Below the pieces are notes generated by a model. The model made no database searches, had not been told where the DNA came from, and saw only the letters and a list, made by a program, of their open reading frames with translations. A DNA stretch of 64,000 nt from positions 682,001 through 746,000 of the forward strand of contig JBBPFI010000007.1 of the NCBI GenBank assembly GCA_037974965.1. Direction: 5' to 3'. The stretch is from Dacryopinax spathularia. Taxonomy: Eukaryota > Basidiomycota > Dacrymycetes > Dacrymycetales > Dacrymycetaceae. This document shows, in pieces, positions 13,389 through 25,530 of the stretch. The position numbers and the translations under genes are program-made. Positions within the stretch are counted from its first letter, which is position 1. Each line of letters opens with the position of its first letter.

Positions 13389-15574
13389 GTCGAGCGCTGC
13401 TAGTGCTAGTGCCAGTGCTAGCAGGAAGAGCCGCGTACGTAGCTGCTAGTAATGATCGCCGTCTTGGACTGTCCCTGTCCCAGTAACAGCAACGCAGTAT
13501 AGTAGTCCTACCGTAGTACGCCAGGGGGTGCAAGGGCCAGCAGGGGACAGTTGAACTTGACGGGAATTGCCAGGTGAAGCGGATTGGCAGGAAGGACCCG
13601 GCCGTCGTTCGGTAATTGGCGAGACGAATGGCGACAATGCGATCCCCCAAAACTCGTCTTATAATCCCCCGAGGTACACTACACTACACGGAACCTGATT
13701 GTCAATGGGTGCTGGCAAGGGGGGAGGGAAAGGGAAGAACGGACGAATGGATCCCATCCCCCATTCTATTCCGGCATCTTCATGTGCATACACACGCCTC
13801 TCGTCGCTTCCCCAGATTACCTATTGATCCCGTTCTCGGAGACCCGTCCTCCGCTGTCCCCTGTCCCCTCCCGTCCCTGCCGCGCACCTACATCACACAC
13901 ACACTGACACACGCCAGTCCGAACTAAAATGGCACTGACGGAAATCGATGAACTACGAACGACAACAGCCGGCCCGCTGCATATCACGGCAGCATCATCA
14001 CCCACTCATGCACGCACGCACGCGCGCACGCACCTCCCACATCTTCCTACAGTTACCGCTGCAGACCCAAAGGGGCACGTGTGTGATGGCGCGATGCAAT
14101 GACCCGGCCCCATCTTCCCTAGATTTCCAGCGAAGCCAGCACGCTCTGCAAGGCACAACGGACGAAACGGTATTAAGCGGTCACCGGGCCTTCTCCCCTC
14201 GGCACCTGTGCCCACGCTCTTGCTCCTGTCTAAGCAGATTCTAAGAGGTTCCTGATCCGAGCATGAGCCGTCCCAAGGGTTTTCCGCGAAAGGCAACGAC
14301 CGCGCACGCCCAAGGGTGTCGGAGTCCGGAATTCGGGAATCCGCGTTATCAGCGCGCCATCATCCATCACCATCCACTCACTGCATCTTCATCGCTCGCC
14401 ATCATCAGTGAACTTCTGGATACGTCGTGCGCTCTAGATCCCCTGCTCTAGTGCACCGCACGAGGACAAAGCCTGTAGGCTCTGGCGTAATCGCACGTCT
14501 TTTCTCCTCTGAGCGCACGGGACACTCTGGAGATAAGGAGTGAGGAAGAGGGGGCGATAACGCAGCGCGGGGGATGGACAGATCGGGCCAATCGGCACGC
14601 AGACATATGACGACTCCCCTCTCCCTCGCCCTCACCCCTGCCGACAACGTCGCTCCAGTACAACGGGGCACTCCACGCAGCTGACAAAAACCCACGATGT
14701 CGGTCGTCTGCTGCCTTGCTTGCCCTCCGGTTCAGGCTGGCGAACGGATGCCAAGACACTTAACTTAGGGAAGGCTGCTGCCCATATAGTTGGTGCGAGC
14801 TGGCGGGCTTCTTTCATTTCTCGTCTGACTTCCTTTTTCGTCTGGTACATCAGCTGGTGGGCAGCATGTGATGAGCGTCATGAGACTGCCTTTCCTTCAT
14901 AGGCAAGTGGGCAACAACTCGCTCTACCCCAAGTGTCGGATACCTCTCGGAGCCGACGTACGCCCATCCCTTCCATCTTGTCCCAAAGATCACTGTAGGC
15001 CGTCACTCACCATCTCATGCAGCGCGGAGAACGTCATACTACTGGCCCGGGGGAGCGGCAGACCGACGATCTCGAGCCGGCCTGGACCCGTCGGCGTCTT
15101 TACAGCCCAGTGCTTACGCACTCCCTTGTCTCGGAAAGTTGACGACCATTCATGTTCTGGTGTTCTTTCGGCCTATCAACATGCCCCATTCTTTTCCTAC
15201 CCATGATCGGGCGGGAGAAAAGATTCGTATTGGTTCGCAGCACAGTAACAACGGGCGTGTGATGGAGGAGTGACGTCTTCCCCCCCCAAGTGCTGGTGGG
15301 AATCAGACCACTCAGTCGTACGGGAGAGATAAAGACGCCTATCATCCTTCCTGCTAGAAGGGGCAGATCCGGCCCGTACTGTACACGGGGGAGGATAATC
15401 TTAAACGACAGCCACCACTGGCAGGCAACAGGTGGCAGGCGACAGAAGCTTTGACAGATGGTTACAGTACGAGTCGGTACGTGCTCCGTTTAGCGTATCG
15501 CCGAAAGAATGCTTGTTCCCTTCAACCCCCTCAGCCGCAGGTATTGTCCTAGTTCAAAGCGCAGGGTGATAGAG
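13389..15574. other. 2.2 kb intergenic region
   Basis: Upstream of the Zn2Cys6 factor and downstream of the cupin gene, both on the minus strand. Several short open frames exist on both strands, but none shows family similarity, sensible splicing or consistent composition. A CA/CG-rich simple stretch (acacacac, gcacgcacgc) lies around 13890-14035. It is probably a long promoter/5'UTR for the regulator, which is common for transcription factor genes. Confidence 0.5.
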
Positions 15575-15994
15575 TTATGCTTTGGGAGGATAGCGGATGT
15601 AGGCTATCTCCTCGCAGCCTTCCTTTTCGTCTGCCTTGTATGGGCCATGCACCATCCCCGGGTGTCTCGAGCAGAAGTACCCCGCTGGAGCGTATCCATC
15701 AGCATGACAAGCAAGAAGTAAGAAGCACATACGGCCAAACCACTCCCCCAGCCTCTTATCCAACAACCTCCCCCTCAAAATCACACATTCCTCAAAATAC
15801 ACATGCGTCACCCCACTTTCCTCCCCCCATTCAGCGCCAGGAGGATGGTACAGGATCGCAGTCTGGTCGCCTGTTTCGGGGTCGAGCGAGAGGACGCGGA
15901 TCGTGCTCCCGCCGGAGAGGGAGGGGTCGGAGGGGGTTAGGGGTTGGGAGGGGAGGAGGGCGGAGTTGAGGAATTCGGTTTGGGGTTTGGGCAT
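15575..15994 (-). CDS. small single-domain cupin (ChrR/DUF4437-like)
   Basis: A 123-residue protein from exons 15733-15994 and 15575-15684. The sequence STIRVLSLDPETGDQTAILY, HPPGAEW, YFEECVILRGRLLDK and, after splicing, GPGYFCSRHPGMVHGPYK is the two-motif cupin pattern seen in ChrR-like and DUF4437 proteins; the likely metal-site histidines are in the second motif. The 48 nt intron (15685-15732) is a multiple of three without a stop, so a retained-intron form would also be open. I prefer the spliced form because it gives the family motif. The frame stays open upstream to 16165, but MPKPQTEF at 15994 is the natural start. It is divergent from COQ4 across 210 nt. The substrate is unknown. Confidence 0.68.
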   Translation of the reverse strand: MPKPQTEFLNSALLPSQPLTPSDPSLSGGSTIRVLSLDPETGDQTAILYHPPGAEWGEESGVTHVYFEECVILRGRLLDKRLGEWFGRMCFLLLACHADGYAPAGYFCSRHPGMVHGPYKADEKEGCEEIAYIRYPPKA

Positions 15995-16204
15995 GCTCGG
16001 TCTCGTTCTGGTCTGCTTGGTACTTGACTGGAAGGGTATGATAGAGACGGGGACGAGGAGGACGGGCGCTCGACTCCGGGGGCGGGGTAGATAAGCTACT
16101 ATCGATATCATCACATCGTCGCTGTTTATTGCGTCGTCGCCCTCAGGGTCCCCACCACACCTCATTCATCTCCTCGTCCTCCTTCATCTCAAGCAAGACC
16201 GAGG

Positions 16205-17126
16205 ATGTCCCTCCTCGCCCGCCTCCCAAAAGCGCACATCGCGCACCTCCCACGACGCGCAGCCACAGCAGCGCAAGTACAAGGAAGGCGACATCGTTCG
16301 ACCCCTGCCTACCCCGGACATATCCCGCTCAACACGTTCGAGAATGCTTTCCTCGCCGTGGGGTCGGGCATCGCCGCTCTCCTAAACCCTCGCAGGGGCG
16401 GTACGTCCCCCTCTCTCAACACACACTGTCTAACCGTCGCTGACTATATCACGGCGGGTGGCAGACATGGTAGCCGCCCTTGGCGAGACCACCGGCCATT
16501 GTGCACTCCCCTCCCTCCGCGCTCAAATGCTTGCCTCGCCCGAAGGCCGCAAGGTCCTCAAAGACCGTCCGCGCATCTCCACCTCCACCATCTCTCTCCC
16601 TCACCTCCGCTCTCTCCCGCCCAACACATTCGGCCGCACTTACGTCAACTGGCTAGATAGGACCGGCGTTACACCGGATACGAGGACGCCCGTGCATTAT
16701 ATTGACGACCCGGAGCTGGCGTACGTCATGCAAAGGTATAGGGAGTGTCATGATTTCTACCATGCGCTCTTCGGTTTTCCAGTGAGTGTGCAGTACGAGC
16801 TAGCGCTCAAGGCGTTCGAGGCGCTGCACTTCGGGCTGCCTATGGCCTATTTCTCTGCCCTCTTCGGGCCATTACGGGTGAAGGGGGAGCAGAGACTGCA
16901 GCTCGTGAGGGACTACGTGCCGTGGGCGATGAGAGTGGCGGCGGAGTGTAAGCCGCTGATTGCGGTGTATTGGGAGAAGAGGTGGGAACAGGATTTGGGG
17001 GAGATGAAGGTTGAGCTGGGGGTGTGGGACCCGCCCGTGCAGGCGAAGTGGGGGAAGAGGCTGACGGAGGCGGAGAGGGAGGAGGCGAGGAGAGCCGCGC
17101 AGGCTGAGGCGGCTGACCAGCCGTAA
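16205..17126 (+). CDS. COQ4: ubiquinone biosynthesis protein Coq4
   Basis: Mitochondrial inner-membrane (matrix side) component of the CoQ synthome, required for ring modification and complex assembly. Exons 16205-16400 and 16465-17126 encode 285 residues. The N-terminus is Arg/Ala-rich without acidic residues, as expected for a mitochondrial presequence. HIPLNTFENAFLAVGSG and RRGDMVAALGETTG bridge the intron. The zinc-ligand motif HDxxHx11E is intact: HDFYHALFGFPVSVQYE. Then come FGLPMAYFSALFGPLR and the C-terminal YWEKRWEQDL segment. It shares a 210 nt bidirectional promoter with the cupin gene and converges on RPL4. Confidence 0.95.
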
Positions 17127-17297
17127 TACGGAGAGACGATAATGTAGTTGCGGGATCTGAGAGGAAGACAATGGGGTCCCTAGTCTGAAGACGACGACGT
17201 AATATATCATCTCGGACATTTTGTAGCATGCATGCATATCTCATAAACGCTATGGACGCATACACCTGATCACCTAACAAACGAAGCCCTACGCAAC

Positions 17298-18519
17298 TCA
17301 AGCAGAGAAGAGGATGTTGAGGAACTGCTCGCCAGCCTCGTGGGTCTTTGCGGGCAGCTGGGTGTGCACATGGCCCTCCTTGTTCTGCCTCGCAGCCTCC
17401 TCCTTCCGCAGAACCTTGGCGTACGGGTTGAGCCTGTACAGCACGGCCCTGTTGACCAGCGGGTTCTTCTTCTGCGTCCAGGGGCGCTTCTGCACCTTCT
17501 CGCCCGCGGGGCGGACGACGGCCTGGATCTCGGAGCTGTTAATGAGGCGGGTCACGTCGGGGTTGGAGATCTTGGCAGAGGGAAGGTAGTAGTCCTTCTT
17601 CAGGACGGCGGCCTTGTCCTGGGTGCCGAAGACCTCGTCGAGGAGAGCGAAGGCAGACTCGGTCCAGATGACGAACCGGCCGAGATGGCCACCAGGCGCG
17701 AGCTGGAGAAGGTTGAGCCGGCGGACATTGGCAATCTCGACACCGGGCAGGTTCCGGAACGCCTTGACGATCCCCTTGTCCTCGTTGTAGACGATGAGCG
17801 GGCCACGGCGCTGGCGATGACGGCGGTTGCGCATCTTACCGCGGCCGGCACGGAGCTTGCGCGAGTTGGAGACCTTGACGACGTCCGAGTAGGCGTTCAG
17901 GCTCTTCAGGAGCTCGACGGCCTCCTTGGTCTTCTTGAACTCCTCAGCAGAAGAGGGGATGACCAGGGGGACCTCCTCAATCTCCTCAATACGGTGGCCA
18001 CGGGCGAGGACGAGTCCAGGCAGGGCAGAGGCAGCCAGAGCAGACACAACGGCGAACCGGCGCTGGTTCTGGTTCACCTTGACGTGCCAGCGGCGCCAGG
18101 TCTTCGTAGGGGCGAACATCCGACCACCACGGCACATGTTCCCGAACGCGGCCTGGCCAGAGCGATGCGTACCGGACCCGCCAACACGGGGGATACGAGC
18201 GACGGCACGACCGGTACCCCAGGACTCGGCGGAGGTCTGGTGGCCAGCCTTGACGTTCACGGCGTACGCCTGACGGCGGTTTTTGGCGATGCTCTCTGCT
18301 CAATCCATCAACATCTTCTCTCCCTTTTAGCAAAACTACAAAGTGACGCACTGTGCACCTGCTGGACGACATCGAGACGGATCGGGGCGGTGAAAACCGC
18401 GGGAAGAGGGAGGGAGCTGGAGCCCTCTGTAGCAACATTATCAGTACACCATCATCATCAATAATGTACAATGAACACTCACCAGCACCCCTTACTTGAA
18501 CTGTGGGACGAGATGCCAT
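17298..18519 (-). CDS. RPL4: 60S ribosomal protein uL4 (L4)
   Basis: Structural protein of the large ribosomal subunit whose internal loop lines the exit tunnel. Exons 18483-18519, 18352-18426 and 17298-18295 give 369 residues. The splices produce [36 protein letters not shown] and [13 protein letters not shown], then [20 protein letters not shown], all diagnostic of uL4. The start codon is in a very short first exon (37 nt), usual for ribosomal protein genes. The two introns are 56 nt each, too short to host a snoRNA. It is divergent from the Yju2-like gene with 333 nt between start codons. Confidence 0.97.
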
Positions 18520-18852
18520 GTCGGAATGGGGCGGAGGTCGATGTCGATGAGCAGCCGTCCTTTGTCGATGTGCACAGTACACTCAAACAGCGAGACGGAC
18601 GAAAGGGCGCTCAGCCACTCAAGCGTAAAACTGTACAGTTCGACCCTAGCCCAGAAGTAGAGAGAGCTCGCCACAGCTTCCGTGCACCCTTGCTTCCGAT
18701 GATCGGTCTTAGGAGAACGCCGAGACCCGTAACACCGAAAGTGGGCACCGCCACTGGGCGCCTACCGCTCCCGTAATCAGGCGCTGGCACCAGTACTGTA
18801 CTCTCATCAACCGGATCCCTACAACCACCACCACCACCACCCCACCCTCAAG
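18520..18852. other. divergent promoter, RPL4 / Yju2-like gene
   Basis: 333 nt between two start codons. No canonical TATA box was seen; a CACCACCACC run sits just before the Yju2-like ATG. It should hold both promoters. Confidence 0.55.
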
Positions 18853-19897
18853 ATGCAGGGCTTCAACAAATACTACCCTCCAGACTACGACCCCACCAAA
18901 CACAAAAGCCTTAATGCCTACCATGGCAAACACGCCCTGGGCGACCGAGCGCGTAAGATCGACAAAGGCATCCTCATAACCCGGTTCGAGCTGCCATTCA
19001 ACAGTACGTCTTCTCCCCACCCTTCTCCCGTACTAGTCAGGAGCGTCTGCTGATTTTTGCGGGACAGTATGGTGCGGCACGTGTAATAACCATATTGGCA
19101 TGGGCGTCCGGTACAACGCCGAGAAACGCAAGGTTGGGAACTACTTCAGCACGCCTATCTACGCATTCCGCTGTAAATGCCATCTCTGTGGGGGATGGTT
19201 CGAGATCCAGACTGATCCCAAGAATACGCGTTATGTCGTTACGGAAGGAGCGAGGCAAAAGGACGAGGAGTGGGATCCTGCGCAAGCTGGGGGGTATGCG
19301 ATCCATGATCCTGAGTCGAAGTTGGCGGAGGGGGAGCAGGATCCGCTTGCGAGCCTGGAACGGAGTACGGAGGCGGTGAGGAGGGTGGAGAGTGTTGAGC
19401 GGCCGAGGATTGAGGGTCTGCTCGAGCTGAGCGAGAGGAGGACAGCGGACCCGTGGAGCGTGAGCTCGAAGTTGAGGAGGTCGTTCAGGGAGGAGAAGAA
19501 GGTTCTCCAGGCGCAGAAGAAGGCTGATGAGAGCTTGAGGGAGAAGTATGGGCTGAGTGAGGAGATTCGGTTGCTTGCCACCCCGCGGGAGGGGCCGGAG
19601 CGGGAAAAGGAGGAGGAGGAGACGGAGGAGTGGAGGGAGAGGAGGAGGGAGTGGCACGCGAATGAGGAGGCGAAGAGGCGGATGATGGAGGCCGAGAGTG
19701 GGTTCGTGCTTGCTTCGCTGGACAATAAGGGCAAAGCTCGCAGTGTTGGGCTTGGGAAGGTTGATGCTGGGAGGACGAGCACGAAACCTGCGGAGAAGCA
19801 GAAGAACGCGACTGTCGATAAGCTCAAGGCGACGTTATTGCGGAATACGGCAAGGAAGGCGGATCCGTTTGCTAGTTTCGGGAAGTTGGGCGCATAG
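18853..19897 (+). CDS. YJU2B: Yju2/CWC16 family splicing factor, CCDC130 (Yju2B/Saf4) type
   Basis: Spliceosome-associated zinc-binding protein. Exons 18853-19003 and 19068-19897 encode 326 residues. The N-terminus MQGFNKYYPPDYDP identifies the CCDC130/Saf4 branch rather than Yju2 itself. After splicing, FNIWCGTCNNHIGMGVRYNA and FRCKCHLCGGWFEIQTDPKN supply the CxxC...CxxC zinc ligands. Residues about 120-326 are highly charged and predicted coiled-coil, with DPWSVSSKLRRSFREEKK conserved in the family. An FASFGKLGA tail ends the protein. Confidence 0.93.
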
Positions 19898-20245
19898 CCT
19901 GGTTGGGCTGGTTAACATTGTATCCATAGAGCATTCACTGTACCGTTATCCCATTCGCACGCATGTACAGTAGTAATATCCCAACATGGTATACCATCCG
20001 TTCTCTCATTCGTGTCGGTTTTAGGATATTCGGATGATCGGACAGCTTGGGCGCAATGGGCAGCATCACACAGTCGATTGGGCAGTACAGAGTATTGTTA
20101 CATGCTACAACCCAGAGAGCAGGATGAATTACTGAGACAGAAGCCAACGTACACAGAAAAAAAAACACAACCAGGTAGTGGGGGGATATTAAGCCAGCCA
20201 TCGAGGAATAGAAGCAAAAACATGGAGGCGAGCTGACGTCGAGCC

Positions 20246-20285
20246 AGAGCAGAGCAGAGCAGAGCAGAGCAGAGCAGAGCAGAGC
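20246..20285. repeat. (AGAGC)8 pentanucleotide microsatellite
   Basis: Eight perfect AGAGC units in 40 nt, directly countable. It lies about 130 nt beyond the stop codon of the glutamine-rich gene, probably in its 3'UTR, where the RNA would read GCTCT repeats. Confidence 0.95.
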
Positions 20286-20351
20286 AGATACGAATAAAAG
20301 TACAAAGCAGGAGACACAGGCACAACCGAGATACCAAATGAGAAGAATAAG

Positions 20352-20409
20352 AAGGATAAAGCAGGGATAAAGCAGGGATAAAGCAGGGATAAAGCGGGAT
20401 AAAGTGGGG
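20352..20409. repeat. 11-mer tandem array, unit GGGATAAAGCA
   Basis: About five imperfect units end within 10 nt of the stop codon of the glutamine-rich gene. In mRNA sense the unit reads TGCTTTATCCC. The units become less exact at both ends. Confidence 0.9.
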
Positions 20410-20416
20410 ATTATTA

Positions 20417-23400
20417 TTAGTAGATGATAGGTGTGTCGGATAGTGCCCAGCGCCCGGAGGGCACCGGTTTTTCCCAGTCCCACTTGACGTTCTGCACGTC
20501 GATGAGTGGTTGGGCTTCACCCGCTGCTGCGGCGATGGCAGCGCCGTCTGCCCCGGGTAAGGCGGGCTTCTTGTTCGAGTCCGTCGTTTCAGGGCTCGAT
20601 TGCGCACCCTTCTCGAGTTCGGGCGTTGGCTCGTCGGGGTCACCAAGATCCCAGTCGACCCACTCCATGACCTCGTTCTCCAAATCAAGACCTCCGAACA
20701 AGGAGTCTGCAGCCTGCTCCAGGGCCATCCCGGCCTCACCGGCATTGCCAAGACCGCTGGCCTGAGCAGCTTCATCCTCTGCCTGCTTGACCTGGTCGCG
20801 AAGCTCGTTGAATTGAGCCAAGGCCTCGGCAGTGGTGATGTCCTCTGGCCGCGTGTTCGACAAGAAGAGACCAAACATCGGCTGCACGGGCTGCGGGGCT
20901 TGAGCGGGCTGCTCGGGCACAGCGACCTGCGTCGATGGCTCCTTCTCTGCTGCTGCATCAACTTTGGTACGTTTGCCAACCGGTTCATCTTCCCCAGCGC
21001 CGTCGAGCACGATAACGTCGCTGTCGCGAGGCCGCTTGACGCCACGCTCCTGCGGCTTTGGAGTCTGGTCGATGACGATGACCTCTGCCGTGGACGGGAT
21101 ACCAGACTTGGTAGACTTCCTCTTGGCTGGTGCCCTAGCCTTGGTAGTCTTGCCTTTACCCTTACTGACTTCCGGCGACTTGGGTGTCCTAGTCGTGTCC
21201 GAAACGGTAGGGGCATTGACCGGCGTCTGCGAAGCATCGATGTGCGGAGTACTGGACGGACCAGGGGTAGGAACAACCATCGCGGGAGAAGGCGTAGGAT
21301 TGTTGCCGGCCACGGAAGCACGGCCGCGCTTGGCAGGCGGTGGAGCAGTTCCCTCGTCCGGTCCAAGCGAACGCTTGCCTCTCCTTTGTGCAGTGGGCTG
21401 ATTGGCGTTCATCGGTGTAGGAGCCTGCTGGATCTGCGCCTGCTGTTCCGTCTCCGGGTCCGGCTCGTTCGGGGTGATGATGCGGAGTCGAGGATCAATG
21501 CCGTGCTCAATGAGCCACTGGGTTGACGGCCAGAAAGGTGATCGGATGGGGCTCTGGGTTTCAGGACATTTGAGTACGCTGTTGCAGATGTACCTGTCGA
21601 GCAGGTACATGCGCTTGATGCTCTCGAGCAGCATCTGGAACGTCAAGTAGTACTGCCGAGGTTCTTTGTTGTGGCTAAGCACTTGTTCCTCAACAAGCAT
21701 GATCTGCGCAACCGTTATGAGTTGAGGAAGTCAGACTGCTGCAACGACTACTCACATATCTCGGCGCGGCAACCAACAAGTTTTGGATCTGACCAGCATT
21801 CTGCTGCGGATACGTGACCATAGTAACGAACCGATTCAGCTTGTGCTTCAGCTGCGCAGCAACGTCCCGAGCCAGGCCGACGAGCTGCCAATACTTCTGC
21901 TCCATCTCGGGCGGCATCGACTGGTTCTCCGGTATCGGCACTTTCCCAAACAATCAGTTTGAGCTGACGGATACAAGATTATGGGACTTACTCCGCTTTC
22001 TTGCCTCCATAATAAGACTGTTCACGAACGCTTGCGCTTGGGCTGGGTCGGCGATGGGCAGCCTGAACGGGCCAGGGAAACCACCCGGTTGACCAGTACG
22101 GACGGGGGGCTGAACAGGGAACTGGTTCATGCCCTGCTGCAAGGAGGCCAAGGTCATATTGGGAGGAGAAGCCTGGGTCGGCGGCCGTGCTCCGACCTGC
22201 TGCTGCTGCTGCGGGAAGCCAATGTTCTGCATGGCCTGCTGAGGCATGCCCTGCGAAACCTGCAGATTCATGGCTCCCGGTGGAAGCTGAGTGACTTGAC
22301 CAGCTTGCTGTTGTTGCTGTTGTTGCTGCTGTTGCTGCAGCAACATTTGCTGACGCGCCCGAGCATCCACCACGCGCTTGTGAATCTCCGCTCTCGCTGC
22401 CTGCGGCATACGGGACAGTTCCTGACGAAGACGTGCCACCTGTTCTTGCGAGAATCGCTGTAGGAGCGTAGCGTCCGACGATGTCATAACGGTGAACCAC
22501 AGTTCGTCTTGCTGCGATGCTTGCGGGCCAGCTACTGGTGCGTTGGCGACCACGCTCGGCCGGGCGATGGCATTGGGAGCTCCAGCCTCTAGGTTGGAAG
22601 GCGGTGGCGGAGGAACGTCTTGACGCCATGTCGTGACGCCATTCACGGGAACGTAGAACGAAGCGAGCATCCGAGCGTACAGGAACGACTGCTCGTGATC
22701 CTGCAGGAACTGGGTGTGAATCGGCGCGAGAGCGAGTTCCGCAAAGTCCTTAAGCGTCTGCGCAGCTGCTAAAGAGCAACCATCTCGCTGACTCGGGTGG
22801 ACTGGCAGACCGAGCCGCACGCCCGCTTTTGAGAAGAGCTCCATAGGAGGAGCCATCTAGACACCACGTCAGAGATCCTCACCACAAGAACCTAGAGGAG
22901 GAGAACGTACCTGTCTCGAGAATGCTCTAACTGTAACCAGCAGTGAATAGTAAGCATAGATACTAACGTCCACCCCCTCGATCTTCATCACCTCAAGCCC
23001 GACAAAATTGAACCCCTTGAGCGTCGTCCGGATATTAGCAGCATAGTACGTCGCCCAGCGCGTCAAGAACTCCTGCTGCGGACACGGGCGATGCAGGCCG
23101 TCCCGGACCCTGCGAGCCATAGGGATGAACTTGTCCTTCTCCGCCCAGAGAGGCATGAGGACGCGCATATGGTCCACTTGCGCATCCGTCAGAGGCTTGG
23201 CATCCAACATCAACTGTACAGGGTCGACGGGACCGCCTTGCATGCTGCCCTGTGGTCGCGGTACGTTCTGCGGCGCGAGGCCATTCGCAGGAGGGACTTG
23301 CAGACTCTGCATGTCCTGCCCTGGCGGCTGGGGCTGCATAGGGGGCATCATCTGCGGCGGAGTAGGCTGGTTCAGCTGCTGTGGCTGCTGCGATGCTTGC

Positions 23401-24244
23401 TGCTGCTGCTGCTGCATCTGCTGCTGTTTTTGAGCATTGATGATATTCAACATCTGCTGCGGCTGCTGTTGCTGTTGAATAGGCACGGGCACCTGCTGCT
23501 GCTGCGGCTGCTGAGGCACGTTCATCCCGCCTTGCATGTTCGCCTGCTGCTGCTGTTGAGGTGGGTAAGGGACGTTACCCGCCATTCCCGGGTTGAGCAT
23601 CCCAGGCGGTAACCGCTGAGTCTGCATACCCGGGTTGACAGGGCCCTGCTGGTTCTGCAACATGAACGCGCGCTGTTGGGCGTGTTGCTGCTGAGTAGGA
23701 CCAGGACCAGGCTGCTGGGGCGTGCCGGCCGCTGGCATGGGCTGAGGTTGGCCCATTGGCTGCTGCGGTACTGATGGACTGGGGCCGGTACGCATCTGCG
23801 CTGGGGACTGGGATGCCGCCTGGGCCATATTCGGCGGTGGCGCAAGGCCGTTATTCATCATCATCACGTTAGCCTGGTTGGCGCCGTTCGCCGGCCCAGG
23901 TCCTTCGGGGATCATCCCCTGTCTACGAACAGACCAGCGTCAGCCCATTCGATCCCATAAGCAGATTATGAGACGCAGCGAAGACTCACCCCTGCTGCTG
24001 CTGCTGCTGTTGCGCTTGCTGTTGCTGCTGCTGCGCCTGCTGCCTCTTACTCTGAATAAGGTTCTGGATCGTCTGCAGCCTCGTCTGCTTTTCCCTCAAC
24101 GCGTTCCGGAGCGGAATAGCGGCATTCGGGTCCAGCCCAGGCTGCTTGAGCTGCTCGACGATCGCGCGCAGCTCCATGGTGTCTTTTTGCCACTGGGCCT
24201 GCAGGCGCGGGAGAGGGACGTCGGGCATGGTCATGGGTCCTCGG

Positions 24245-24278
<34 letters not shown>

Positions 24279-25485
24279 GGTTGGGGGGTTGGCCGGCAGG
24301 ACCGGGACCGGGGGCGGGGCCGCTGGGTATTGGTGCGCCGGGTTTCGGCGGTTGGGGTTTCATGACTGAGCCGAGGGGGAGACTGCTCCCGGATTGGTTG
24401 AGCATCTGGAGCATCGCTTGCTGTTGCTGCTGCTGCTGTTGCTGGAGATGCTGCTGCTGTTGTTGACCGGGCTGCCCAGGCTGCTGAGGCGGTTGAGCAG
24501 GCTGCATCTGCTGAGTCTGCGGAGGCGCCATCTGCTGCTGTTGCTGCTGTGGCGCTTGCTGAGGCTGCTGCTGCTGCTGCTGCTGGCCAGGCGGCCGAAT
24601 CCCGAACCTCTCCAATACCCTCATTCGCAGATTAGGATCGATGTTCGAGTTCGGGTTCATAGCGGCCGCTAAGAGCGCGTTTCCCCGATCGGTCAGGCCT
24701 GGACGTCCGTCCGCAGATTGGGGCAGTTGACCCATCTGACCCTGTTGAGCCATCTGCATCGCCGCCTGAACCGCGGCCTGTTGCTGCCCCGGTTGAGGTT
24801 GTTGTTGTTGCTGCTGCATCGGCTGATTCGACTGCTGCTGGTTGATGAACTGCTGGAATTGATTGTTCATCTGTTGTTGTTGCTGCATTTGCTGCGGAAG
24901 GCCCGGGGGTGGCTGTTGCTGCTGCTGAGAACCGGATGCGAGATTTTGAGCAGCGTTTTGATTTGCCATCCGGGCAGAGAGGAACGCCATCCTCTGAGCG
25001 GTGGTCATGTTCTTCAGCTGTACCCACGCGTCAGTCTCTCCTCGTAGCTAGAGCGTGAAGCGATGCGCACCATAGCATAATCGCCCGCGCTGAGATTCTT
25101 GAACGCTTGAGCGGCAGGCGCACCGTTCTGCTGCTGCTGCTCATTCAGCAACTCAGCCATATGCGGATCCGCTGGCTGGCCCTGTTGCTGCTGCTGGGGC
25201 TGCTGCTGGGGCTGACCCTGCTGCATCGGCTGCTGCATCGGCATCTGGAACCCATTCTGCTGCATCTGCGCGCTCTGCATGAACTGGGGCGGGAGCTGCT
25301 GTTGCTGCTGCTGGGGCTGTTGCTGCTGCTGCTGGCCTTGACCCTGTTGCGGGCCCATCCCGAGCTGGAACATCTGCGCAATCGTCTGTGGCTGTTGTTG
25401 TTGCTGCTGTTGCTGCTGCATGGGCGCTTGCTGCATGCCCATCCCGCCCGGCATGCCTTGGGTCATATTCGGCATTCCTGGGAAC

Positions 25486-25530
<45 letters not shown>

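Larger units (their letters stand above)
19898..20416. other. convergent 3' intergenic region with tandem repeats
   Basis: 519 nt between two stop codons. It holds a pentanucleotide array and an 11-mer array, listed separately, both close to the 3' end of the glutamine-rich gene. No coding sequence is supported. Confidence 0.65.

Noticed and set aside
14868-15206. 112-residue open frame in the 13.4-15.6 kb gap
   Set aside because: No family similarity, mixed codon composition and no supporting splice or promoter context.
17340-18464. 374-residue open frame on the plus strand opposite RPL4
   Set aside because: It overlaps the uL4 coding exons entirely and has no recognisable domain; uL4 is certain.
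18296-18482. Possible snoRNA in RPL4 introns
   Set aside because: Both introns are only 56 nt, too short for a C/D or H/ACA snoRNA.
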